This document shows, one piece after another, positions 39,137 to 45,990 of a stretch of DNA of 45,990 nucleotides; within the stretch, counting starts at the first letter, position 1; the number at the start of each line of letters is the position of its first letter. The notes below the pieces were generated by a model. The model was not told the origin of the DNA and made no database searches. It was given only the letters and a program-made list of their open reading frames with translations. The stretch spans positions 80,628 to 126,617 of the forward strand of contig CAINCQ010000024.1 of NCBI GenBank assembly GCA_903847095.1, given 5' to 3'. The translations under genes were made by a program, and so were the position numbers. The stretch is from an uncultured bacterium (lineage in GTDB: Bacteria > Patescibacteriota > Minisyncoccia > Minisyncoccales > UBA5738).

Positions 39137-39689
39137 AGGGAGTGCTCTCGTTGAGCGAGAATGAACAAACCGAGTTTTCTCCCCAGACGTAATAGAAGAA
39201 TTTGTTTTCACTTACATTGGTATATCTCCAAACCGTGGAAATCTGGTGCAGGTCGCTGGTGAATAGCCCCGAAATTTGCTTGAACCCATCGGCCGGGATC
39301 GTTTTAGTGTTTTTAATCCTTTTTTGGGTAATGCCGGTCGATGGGTTGTATCCGTAATTACTGACGATCAGGGTGATCTCATATCCCAGCTCATTATCTA
39401 CAACGGTGTATATCTTCGTTTCTATGACATTGGAGCGTCCGACTTGCTCATTTTTTCCCATATCCTGGAGCATGGGCATGTATAACCCCTTGGCCATTTC
39501 CTCGTTCAGCGCCGTCTGATGGTCTTTTTCCTGATCTATTTCGGTAAAATAGAAGGCGCCGGCGAATAGAGCCAATATAACTAACATTAGAAATATTATA
39601 GCCAATCCGCCAAAAAATCGGGAATGTTTTTCTATAAACGGTAGGTGTTTTTCCGTATGCTTTTTAAAGAACGCTTTAACGTTGGTCAG
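39129..39689 (-). CDS. Membrane-anchored hypothetical protein, unusual start codon
   Basis: About 186 residues with one TM segment (FFGGLAIIFLMLVILALFAGAFYF) after a short basic N-terminus, then an extracytoplasmic beta-rich domain that starts with a helix (TALNEEMAKGLYMPMLQDM) and ends in YTNVSENKFFYYVWGENSVC. No family is recognised. The start is uncertain: the frame opens at a TTG (39737), but this TTG is part of a TTGACT that looks like a -35 box and has no Shine-Dalgarno site. A strong GAGGAGGT at about 39704-39697 points to CTG at 39689 with seven-base spacing. No ATG lies near. The terminator overlaps the 3' end. Confidence 0.6.
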   Translation of the reverse strand: MTNVKAFFKKHTEKHLPFIEKHSRFFGGLAIIFLMLVILALFAGAFYFTEIDQEKDHQTALNEEMAKGLYMPMLQDMGKNEQVGRSNVIETKIYTVVDNELGYEITLIVSNYGYNPSTGITQKRIKNTKTIPADGFKQISGLFTSDLHQISTVWRYTNVSENKFFYYVWGENSVCSFSLNESTPLT

Positions 39690-39803
39690 GTCGATACCTC
39701 CTCGCCAAGACTCTACATTAAAATTAGATAAAGTCAATATTAAATAAGCGAGGGATTTCCGCTATAATGAAAGAATCCCTAAAAAAAGAAAGTAAGGAAT
39801 ATT

Positions 39804-40466
39804 TTGGCCGCCAATATGATTAACTTAAAAGTAAACCGGGTTATAAGATACTTATTGATAAGCGATTTTATTTTTTGGAGCGGGTGGGGGTTGGTTGCTC
39901 CGATTCTGGCTATTTTTGTGGTAAAGCAGATCCAGGGAGGCAGCGAAATGGTGGTTGGGATAGCCACGGCCATTTATTGGATATTGCTGTCGCTTTTGAG
40001 GGTGCCGCTGGGTATTTATCTTGACAGCCGGGGCGACGAAAAGCTCAATTATTATTGTATGACCGCGGGTCTTTTTGCCGCTTCGTTCGTGTCTTTTGGT
40101 TTTATGTTCGCGACTTTTCCTTGGCATCTTTACGTTTTACAAGCGTTGCACGCAGTCGCGATGGTGGCAAATTTCACGGGATGGTCGGCGCTTTTCAGCC
40201 GCCACATCGATAAAGGAAGAGAGGCGACCGAATGGGGGCTTGATGCCACTTCGGTTGGCATCGGTACGGGTTTAAGCGCTTTGGCTGGCAGCTGGGCCGT
40301 GGCTCAATTCGGATTCAAGACGGTCTTTCTCCTTGTGGGAACGCTGGGTTTGATCGGATCGCTTCTTCTCTTGATCATCAGGAAAGATATGGATAAAAAG
40401 GCGGGCCATGGTATTTATTTCAATTTCCGCGATCTAATCCAGAAAGGCGGGGAAGGCCCGACCTAA
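39804..40466 (+). CDS. Half-length MFS-like membrane protein
   Basis: 220 residues with six predicted TM helices. The loop between helices 2 and 3 carries RVPLGIYLDSRGDEK, which resembles the GxLaDrxGrrr motif A of the Major Facilitator Superfamily. Helices 4-6 include GWSALFSRHIDKGREATEWGLDAT and the glycine-rich TSVGIGTGLSALAGSWA. Full MFS transporters have twelve helices; this one stops after six with a soluble tail, so it may act as a dimer, or it is a natural half-transporter. TTG 39804 is chosen because AAGGA lies six bases upstream; ATG 39816 is the alternative. TATAAT at 39763-39768 may be its -10 box. Confidence 0.78.
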   Translation: MAANMINLKVNRVIRYLLISDFIFWSGWGLVAPILAIFVVKQIQGGSEMVVGIATAIYWILLSLLRVPLGIYLDSRGDEKLNYYCMTAGLFAASFVSFGFMFATFPWHLYVLQALHAVAMVANFTGWSALFSRHIDKGREATEWGLDATSVGIGTGLSALAGSWAVAQFGFKTVFLLVGTLGLIGSLLLLIIRKDMDKKAGHGIYFNFRDLIQKGGEGPT

Positions 40467-40503
40467 ACCAGTTAAAGATCTTCGCGCAATGACGCGGGTT
40501 GCC

Positions 40504-42255
40504 ATGAAAAACCAGGAACTATCGAAAATTTTTAACGAGATCGCCGATTATTTGGAAGCCGACCGCGTCGATTTCAAGCCTTTTGCTTATCGAAAAGCGG
40601 CGATCACCCTGGAAACCATGGAAGAGAATGTTGCCGAGGTTTATGCCAACGGAGGCCTTGACGCGTTGGAAAACATTCCGGGTGTCGGGTCGAGCATTGC
40701 CGAAAAAATCGAAGAGTATCTGCAAACCGGACGAATAGAATATTACGAATCTTTGAAAAAAAGTTTGCCGGTCAACCTGGAAGAAATTATTGCCATTGAA
40801 GGAGTGGGTCCCAAGCGCGCCAAGCTTCTTTTTGAAAAATTGGGCGTACAGACAGTGGTGGATATGGAAGCGGCCGCGGAGAGCCACAAGATTGCTCCGC
40901 TTTCCGGATTCGGGGCCAAAACCGAAGCTAATATTTTGGACGGCATAGAATTTCTGAAACGTTCCAAGGGAAGGCTTTTGCTGGAAAATATCCTGCCCCG
41001 GGTGCGCGAAATTAGCGAACGACTGAGGACGCTGCCCGAGATCGAGAAGGTGGAGATCGCCGGTTCGTTGCGTCGGATGAAGGAAACCATCGGCGATGCC
41101 GATTTTCTGGTGATCCTTTCGCCCAAAGCCCAAAAAGAGGGCGCGAAGCGAATCATGGATTTTTTTACATCCTTGGACGGCGTTGAGAAAGTTTGGGGAA
41201 AAGGGACTACGAAAGCTTCAGTGCGCATGAAAGGAGGTTATGATATGGATATTCGCGTTCTTTCTCCGCGGTCTTACGGTTCCGCCCTTCAGTATTTCAC
41301 CGGTTCCAAAGATCATAACGTGGCGCTGCGTCGGATTGCCCAGGACAAGGGTTTGAAACTTTCCGAATACGGGTTGTTCCGCGGAGCGATTATGATCGGC
41401 GGGAAGAATGAAGAGGAGATCTACCGGATGCTGGGAATGTCTTTTGTTCCTCCGGAATTGCGTGAAAACCAAGGCGAGATCGAGGCGGCAAAAGTCGGGA
41501 AGCTGCCCAGGGTCATTGGATACGGCGATATTCTTGGCGATCTGCATTGCCATTCCGATTGGGATGGCGGTTCCAATACTATCGAGGAATTGGCGGCCGC
41601 GGCCCGGGCGCGCGGCTACCAATATATAGGTATCGCCGACCACACCAAGTTTTTGAAGATCGAGCACGGTTTGGACGAGAAGGCTTTGGAAGCGAGAAAC
41701 AAGCATATTGACAAACTCAACAAAAAAATGGACGCGGAGGGAACGGCGTTCCGGATCCTGAAAGGTTGCGAAGCCAATATCATGCCGGACGGATCGATCG
41801 ATATCAACGACGCGGCTTTGGAAGTTCTGGATTTCGTGATCGCGGGCGTTCATTCAAACATGAAAATGGACAAGGTCGCGATGACGGAGCGGATGATCAG
41901 GGCGATGGAAAGCCAAAATGTCGATATTGTTTCCCATCCGACCGGTAGGTTGTTGAAACAACGCGACGAATATCCGTTGGATTTCGATAAATTATTGGAA
42001 ACGGCAAAAAAAACGCAAACGATTTTGGAAATAAACTCCTCTCCCCAGCGCCTCGACCTGAACGATCTTAATATCAGGCGCGCGAAAGCCGCCGGGGTGC
42101 GAATGGTGATCAATACCGATGCCCATATTGTCGGCCAGTTGAGTTTTATCGAGTACGGAATTGCCCAGGCCCGGCGCGGTTGGGCCGAAAAGGAAGATAT
42201 CATTAATGTTCATCCGCTGCCTCGATTGATGGCATATTTCAAAAAACAACCTTAA
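40504..42255 (+). CDS. polX: DNA polymerase/3'-5' exonuclease PolX with PHP domain
   Basis: 583 residues. Order of domains: an 8-kDa-type helical domain with helix-hairpin-helix motifs (IPGVGSSIAEKIEEYL, IEGVGPKRAKLLFEKLG), a Pol-beta-like nucleotidyltransferase palm (IAGSLRRMKETIGDADFLVI with D198 and D200; GGYDMDIRVL with D247/D249), and a C-terminal PHP domain (about 343-575) with GDLHCHSDWDGGSN (H348, H350), GIADHTK, AGVHSNM, DIVSHPTGR and VINTDAH as metal ligands. It fills short gaps in DNA repair, and the PHP part is a Mn-dependent 3'-5' exonuclease. ATG 40504 is preferred over ATG 40489 because MKNQELSKIFNEIADYLE matches the family start. Confidence 0.95.
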   Translation: MKNQELSKIFNEIADYLEADRVDFKPFAYRKAAITLETMEENVAEVYANGGLDALENIPGVGSSIAEKIEEYLQTGRIEYYESLKKSLPVNLEEIIAIEGVGPKRAKLLFEKLGVQTVVDMEAAAESHKIAPLSGFGAKTEANILDGIEFLKRSKGRLLLENILPRVREISERLRTLPEIEKVEIAGSLRRMKETIGDADFLVILSPKAQKEGAKRIMDFFTSLDGVEKVWGKGTTKASVRMKGGYDMDIRVLSPRSYGSALQYFTGSKDHNVALRRIAQDKGLKLSEYGLFRGAIMIGGKNEEEIYRMLGMSFVPPELRENQGEIEAAKVGKLPRVIGYGDILGDLHCHSDWDGGSNTIEELAAAARARGYQYIGIADHTKFLKIEHGLDEKALEARNKHIDKLNKKMDAEGTAFRILKGCEANIMPDGSIDINDAALEVLDFVIAGVHSNMKMDKVAMTERMIRAMESQNVDIVSHPTGRLLKQRDEYPLDFDKLLETAKKTQTILEINSSPQRLDLNDLNIRRAKAAGVRMVINTDAHIVGQLSFIEYGIAQARRGWAEKEDIINVHPLPRLMAYFKKQP

Positions 42256-42275
42256 AACCGATTTTTTATAAAATT

Positions 42276-42830
42276 ATGGATAAAAAGAAAAGGAATTTAT
42301 TGGCCATAGCCGCTCTAATCATTTTGGCCATAGCCGCTTTTTTAATGGCTTGGCCCGGCTTATGGTGGTTTTTGGCTAAATCTTTCAACTCGGTGCCATC
42401 GGTAGGCCCGTTAAGCGGCAAGGATGCCGAGGACTGGAATACATATTCGGATCCCGATCTTGAATATCGGTTCAAGTATCCGCAGGGATCAAAAGTGGTT
42501 GATAACAGCCGATCTCCGGTCATGGACGGGGCAAAAAAAGAAATAGTAGTGGAAAAAAACGACAGTCAAAAAAAGCCGGATGTGTTTTTTACGGTGGACT
42601 TGTTCGATGACGCTTTAATGGGGGTTGGAGGGATCGATTTTTCGATGAACGGGGACACCGGATCAATCGGTTGCGCTTACGGCAATTTTTGCCGGATTTA
42701 TCTGGAAGGACGCAACGCGGTGGTTTCGATCAAGTCTTCGCCTTATCCCTGGCTGATGATGGATGGGGAATCAAAAAAAATCCTGGCGACTTTGAGTTTC
42801 GAGCCTTCGCAAAGCGATAAAAACCAATAA
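42276..42830 (+). CDS. Membrane-anchored small protein (184 residues)
   Basis: A lysine-rich N-terminus is followed by one TM segment (LLAIAALIILAIAAFLMAW) and an extracytoplasmic domain that opens with WNTYSDPDLEYRFKYPQGSKVV, a phrase common in PsbP-like secreted domains, then LDGRNAVV-type strands and a C-terminal ILATLSFEPS typical of that fold. Function unknown. It follows polX by 20 bases and precedes the Nudix-PP-loop gene by five bases, so the three genes may form one operon. Confidence 0.7.
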   Translation: MDKKKRNLLAIAALIILAIAAFLMAWPGLWWFLAKSFNSVPSVGPLSGKDAEDWNTYSDPDLEYRFKYPQGSKVVDNSRSPVMDGAKKEIVVEKNDSQKKPDVFFTVDLFDDALMGVGGIDFSMNGDTGSIGCAYGNFCRIYLEGRNAVVSIKSSPYPWLMMDGESKKILATLSFEPSQSDKNQ

Positions 42831-42835
42831 CGAAA

Positions 42836-44218
42836 ATGCCAAGGGAAATTTCAGCCGGAGCCGTAATTTATCGGATCGAAAACGGGATAATTTATTATTT
42901 GCTTTTGTATTACCCCGCGCTTAGCCATCGCGCGAAAAAGGATTACTGCGATTTTCCCAAAGGGCATTTGGAGTCAGGCGAAAGCGATGTTTGCGCGATG
43001 AGGAGGGAAGTTGCCGAGGAGACCGGAATCAAAGATCTAAAGATCGTCAAAGGTTTTCGGGAGACGATCAAATATTTTTTTGTCGTTGGCGAAAAGAAAA
43101 TATTCAAGATAGTAACTTTCTATCTGGCCAAAACCAGCACCAAGAAAGTGACAATATCGTCGGAACACACGGGCTTTTCCTGGCTTCCGATCGGCGAAGC
43201 CGTCAAAAACCTTTCTTTTTCGAATTCGAAAAAAATCTTAAAAAAAGCCAACGCTATCTTAACGAAAAAACCAGCCCTGGAAAAGAAAAAGAACAAAATT
43301 GCCAAAGCATTGATTTTAATGTCGGGCGGATTGGATTCGATGCTCGCGGCAAAATTATTAATGGCCCAAGGGGTTGAAGTAACTCCTCTTTGTTTTAAGA
43401 GTTATTTTTTTGGAAGCGACGCCGCCAAAAAAGCGGCAGCGCAGCTGGGTTTGTCTTTAAGGGTTGTCGATTTTTCCGACGACCAGTTCGAAGCGGTTAA
43501 AAAACCAAAATACGGACGGGGAAGAGCCATTAATTCCTGCATCGATTGCCACTTGCTGATGATCCAAAAAGCCGGGGAAATCATGGAGAGGGAGGGTTTT
43601 GATTTTGTCGCCACCGGCGAGGTGCTGGAAGAACGGCCGCTTTCGCAAAACAAGCGGTCCCTTGACCTGATCGAACAAAGATCGGGGCTGGCCGGGAAGC
43701 TGTTAAGACCGCTATCGGCGAAATTACTGCGGGAAACCGAAGTGGAAGCCAGGGGATTGGTTGACCGCCAAAAACTGGAGGCTATATCGGGGCGGTCCCG
43801 TAAGCGCCAGTTGGAATTGGCTGAAAAATTTAGGATCAAAGACATACCCCAGCCATCCGGAGGCTGTATTTTGACCGAAAAAGATTACGGAGATAAATTA
43901 GCCAACGCGATCAAGATAAAGCCGGAATTGGACGGTAATGATATCCAAATCTTGAGAAGCGGTCGGGTAATTTTTGAGGGTGAGACTTTGATCGTGGTCG
44001 CGCGCGACAAAACCGAGTCCGAAGCCCTGCCGCAATTGGCAAAAAAAGGCGATACGGTTTTTTTGCCCGAAAATTTTCCCGGACCGGCGGTTTTATTGAG
44101 GGATTTTAGGTGTAAACTGACGGCCGCCCAAGCAGAGGAAATAGGAAAGGCTTACCTGCTTAAATTTACCAAAAAAATATCCGACACGTTTAAAATTAAG
44201 GTGGACAGGATCCAATGA
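42836..44218 (+). CDS. Fusion: Nudix hydrolase + PP-loop (MnmA/ThiI-like) tRNA-thiolation-type protein
   Basis: 460 residues. Residues 1-145 are a Nudix domain of the Ap4A-hydrolase type: ISAGAVIYRIENG, DFPKGHLESGE, and the box G-x5-E-x7-REVAEETGI (43-65). Residues about 155-460 begin with ALILMSGGLDSMLAAKLL, the SGGxDS ATP-pyrophosphatase loop (163-168), then NSCIDCHLLMI, DFVATGEVLEERPLSQNK, IPQPSGGCILTEKDYGDKL. These are features of the MnmA/ThiI-like PP-loop family that activates RNA or small molecules for sulfur transfer; the CxxC and the conserved C of GGCIL could carry sulfur. Both halves keep their catalytic motifs. The frame is uninterrupted. The substrate is not known. Confidence 0.82.
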   Translation: MPREISAGAVIYRIENGIIYYLLLYYPALSHRAKKDYCDFPKGHLESGESDVCAMRREVAEETGIKDLKIVKGFRETIKYFFVVGEKKIFKIVTFYLAKTSTKKVTISSEHTGFSWLPIGEAVKNLSFSNSKKILKKANAILTKKPALEKKKNKIAKALILMSGGLDSMLAAKLLMAQGVEVTPLCFKSYFFGSDAAKKAAAQLGLSLRVVDFSDDQFEAVKKPKYGRGRAINSCIDCHLLMIQKAGEIMEREGFDFVATGEVLEERPLSQNKRSLDLIEQRSGLAGKLLRPLSAKLLRETEVEARGLVDRQKLEAISGRSRKRQLELAEKFRIKDIPQPSGGCILTEKDYGDKLANAIKIKPELDGNDIQILRSGRVIFEGETLIVVARDKTESEALPQLAKKGDTVFLPENFPGPAVLLRDFRCKLTAAQAEEIGKAYLLKFTKKISDTFKIKVDRIQ

Positions 44219-44356
44219 TTGAGGTACGTTTGCGTTAGTTTTTTAGTTAAGCAGGAGGCAAAAAATGGTTAGTGCCTTTCGGGTCAAATAGAACCTTATG
44301 CAATGTGTGCGAGCAGGTTTGTCTCGGCCGCGCGATTGAATTCGTCTGATGCCAAA
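44219..44356 (+). other. Leader-like region with a strong ribosome site and 8-codon frame
   Basis: No long gene. A consensus AGGAGG (44253-44258) precedes ATG 44265, which opens only MVSAFRVK before TAG (44289-44291). The AGGC/GCCT bases around it can form a hairpin. It may be a leader peptide or a chance match. Confidence 0.3.
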
Positions 44357-44404
44357 CACGGCATCGCAAGAGCTTTTATTGATGCCACGATGCGGTATTT
44401 TTTA
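44357..44404 (+). terminator. Rho-independent terminator
   Basis: GGCATC (44360-44365) with GATGCC (44381-44386), or alternatively GCATCG with CGATGC (44388-44393); a T-rich tract follows (44396-44403). The two pairings exclude each other. Confidence 0.6.
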
Positions 44405-44437
44405 TTATGTACACTTTAATTGTTTTGATTTTATCGG

Positions 44438-44443
44438 TATAAT
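44438..44443 (+). promoter_or_regulatory. -10 box
   Basis: Perfect TATAAT about 50 bases before ATG 44494; no good -35 box. Confidence 0.4.
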
Positions 44444-44493
44444 ATCTTAATCGTTTAAGGTGCGATGAAAAATCGCGGGAATAAAAATAAAAA

Positions 44494-45990
44494 ATGAAAA
44501 AACAACCTCTTGTTTCCTTGCTTGCGCTACTGATCTCTTTATCGGGCACGCTTGTTGTTTACGCCGACGGCATGATTCTTGTGAAGCCTGATCCGTATTC
44601 GGACCGCTGGGATTATTCCGACGAGGCCGACCAACAGGCTTTCATCAATTACCAGAACGGTTTGCAGAAAATGGTCGTCGGAATCAAAATGAACGTCGCG
44701 ACCGATGCCGACGCGGTATGGCTTTTTCCGGTTCCCGCCGATCCGGCCAAAGTGGTAATTGATGTCGCGACCGACCTGCCGCAAATGAACGGGGAAGAGG
44801 TATCGGGAAAGGCGAAGGGAAGCTTATCTGAAGCCAAACACCTTCTTTACAAAAGCCAGCTATACCCGTTGTTGTTTTGGCAAAATGATTATTATGGCAA
44901 TTCCTACGATATGAAGGGCAGCATAGGAATATCCAGTTCTTTAAACGAGGCTGCTCCCAATGTTGCGCAAGACGTAGTGGTATACGAAACCCTGGATAAG
45001 GAAGGGATGACCACCGAGATCATTACGGCCAAGACTGCCAACGGCTTGTATGATTATTTCAAACAAAAAGGACTAAAGATTGAGGCGGGGATGATCCCGG
45101 TACTGGATAGTTACATCGGAAAGGATTTTTCGTTCGTCGCTTCCTGGATCAATAAGCAAACCACTCAGACCACGATCAGCCCGGTTCCATTTTACGGTTC
45201 CTCGCCTCTGTGCGACGACGGAAGGATTGTTGCCGATTTGCGCGAATGGCTTTTGAGTCCGACTATGCAGGATTTTCTGGTATCCTTGACCGTGAGATAT
45301 CCGCAGGTAGGGGCCGCGAAGCGTGATCCTGACGGGGTAGTTTCAATGAATTTGGATACCACCGAAGCTTATCTCAGGTCTGCCCAAGGTAAAGCGGCTT
45401 TGGATGAAATTGTCAGCGAAATTAAAAATAATCCGGCTCTCGGAAACAAATGCTTGGCTGTGGAAAATCGAATTTCCGAAATGCCTTTTCCGGGACGGAT
45501 CCATTATCCAAGCGAGACCGTAAAAGGGGTATCCGTCATGTTTCCGACGGATAAAATCTATTTTCCTTTGCTTCCGACCAGTGTTTACGAAAGCAAGATA
45601 GTGCCGGCCACGATCAAGGTGATTGGCCATGTAACCCCGGAATTATTCGCGGGTATCAAAAATTTTTCCAAGGTAACTTATTACACCAATGCCAGCTTTA
45701 ATGGCGGCCAAAGCAATAATGATTTCTTTGGTTCGAACAATTCATCGGATTATACAAAGATCGAGATCAACCCGCCGTCAAAATACCTTACCGATGATCT
45801 GTGGATTACGAACAAGGCTCCATTGAAGGTGACCTATGCTTCTTTGATAGGAAACCATCCTTTAGCCGTCTCAGTGATTCTTCTGGTTTTTTGCTCTATT
45901 TTAACGGGATTGCTGGCCGGGCTGGTTTTACTCAAGGACTTGAGGCAAAGCATCGGAAAACTCCTGCTTTTAGGGGCGTCCAACTGCTTG
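44494..45990 (+). CDS. Secreted/membrane DUF2330-like protein, 3' end missing
   Basis: The frame runs open from ATG 44494 to the end of the window (499 codons, no stop). Signal peptide residues 1-24 (LVSLLALLISLSGTLVVYADG). The DUF2330 pattern follows: DGMILVKPDP, QKMVVGIKMNVATDADAVWLFPVP, DVVVYETLDKEGMTTEIITAKT with GLYDYFKQKGLKIE, and later a long loop-rich part with strands like GVSVMFPTDKIYFPLLPTS. A TM helix near residues 452-478 (LAVSVILLVFCSILTGLLAGLVL) comes late, so the protein is anchored with its bulk outside. It is related in domain type to the 2244 gene but lacks the peptidoglycan-binding repeat in the visible part. Confidence 0.78.
   Translation, partial: MKKQPLVSLLALLISLSGTLVVYADGMILVKPDPYSDRWDYSDEADQQAFINYQNGLQKMVVGIKMNVATDADAVWLFPVPADPAKVVIDVATDLPQMNGEEVSGKAKGSLSEAKHLLYKSQLYPLLFWQNDYYGNSYDMKGSIGISSSLNEAAPNVAQDVVVYETLDKEGMTTEIITAKTANGLYDYFKQKGLKIEAGMIPVLDSYIGKDFSFVASWINKQTTQTTISPVPFYGSSPLCDDGRIVADLREWLLSPTMQDFLVSLTVRYPQVGAAKRDPDGVVSMNLDTTEAYLRSAQGKAALDEIVSEIKNNPALGNKCLAVENRISEMPFPGRIHYPSETVKGVSVMFPTDKIYFPLLPTSVYESKIVPATIKVIGHVTPELFAGIKNFSKVTYYTNASFNGGQSNNDFFGSNNSSDYTKIEINPPSKYLTDDLWITNKAPLKVTYASLIGNHPLAVSVILLVFCSILTGLLAGLVLLKDLRQSIGKLLLLGASNCL

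Noticed and set aside
40519-41853. Minus-strand frames of 204 and 211 codons
   Set aside because: Shadows of PolX, which has full domain support on the plus strand.

Overview
The window looks like a piece of a bacterial chromosome, probably from the Patescibacteria / Candidate Phyla Radiation (Parcubacteria-like). This placement is inferred; no rRNA is present to confirm it. Reasons: compact genes with rho-independent hairpins after almost every unit; many small unrecognised proteins; a half-length 6-TM MFS-like protein; a queuosine-type tRNA transglycosylase, PolX and GreA among lineage-specific genes; many secreted multi-domain proteins; several transcripts that appear leaderless. TGA works as a stop codon, so the recoded Gracilibacteria code does not apply. 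Two of the three tRNAs lack an encoded CCA. No transposase, integrase or CRISPR array was seen.

Layout. 1-7.1 kb: the end of a HIT protein, tRNA-Ala, an APH-family kinase, a membrane protein, a secreted DUF2330/peptidoglycan-binding protein, an acyltransferase-like protein, a Nudix hydrolase, a FAM151/DUF2181 protein and tgt. 7.1-11.5 kb: an accessory stretch with four minus-strand genes of unknown function, two paralogous Nudix genes, tRNA-Phe, and two long non-coding regions rich in repeats and hairpins. 12-17.4 kb: a CoaD-HD fusion, orphan proteins, tRNA-Gly, a zinc ribbon, a candidate structured RNA of about 290 nt, an HD protein and a DUF4180 protein. 17.4-20.5 kb: a second small RNA, then four tandem paralogs of an unrecognised 8-cysteine protein family with a GNAT acetyltransferase and a 52-residue protein among them. 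20.5-22.8 kb: a CapA-like protein and a ketopantoate-reductase-like protein.

23.1-36.0 kb holds the most striking system: a five-gene block for the cell surface. A 2071-residue secreted protein combines Cys repeats, Ig-like modules, acidic TTDD linkers, a DUF4082-like module and a C-terminal M64-like HExGH metallopeptidase. It is followed by a TM protein with an eight-Cys module. That pair is repeated (799 and 236 residues), and the fifth gene (870 residues) fuses the non-peptidase modules to the TM module. The fusion suggests that the secreted proteins and TM proteins work together.

36-46 kb: a possible small RNA or peptide gene, greA, a tandem HDDC2/YfbR-like protein whose second domain has lost its HD residues, a methyltransferase, an anchored protein, a half-size MFS protein, PolX-PHP, a lipoprotein-like small protein, a Nudix-PP-loop ATPase fusion, and a second DUF2330-like protein that runs off the end. 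In several plus-strand genes the predicted -10 box sits only 6-7 bases before ATG and no Shine-Dalgarno is visible, while genes starting with GTG or TTG have good Shine-Dalgarno sites. The organism therefore seems to use two modes of initiation.
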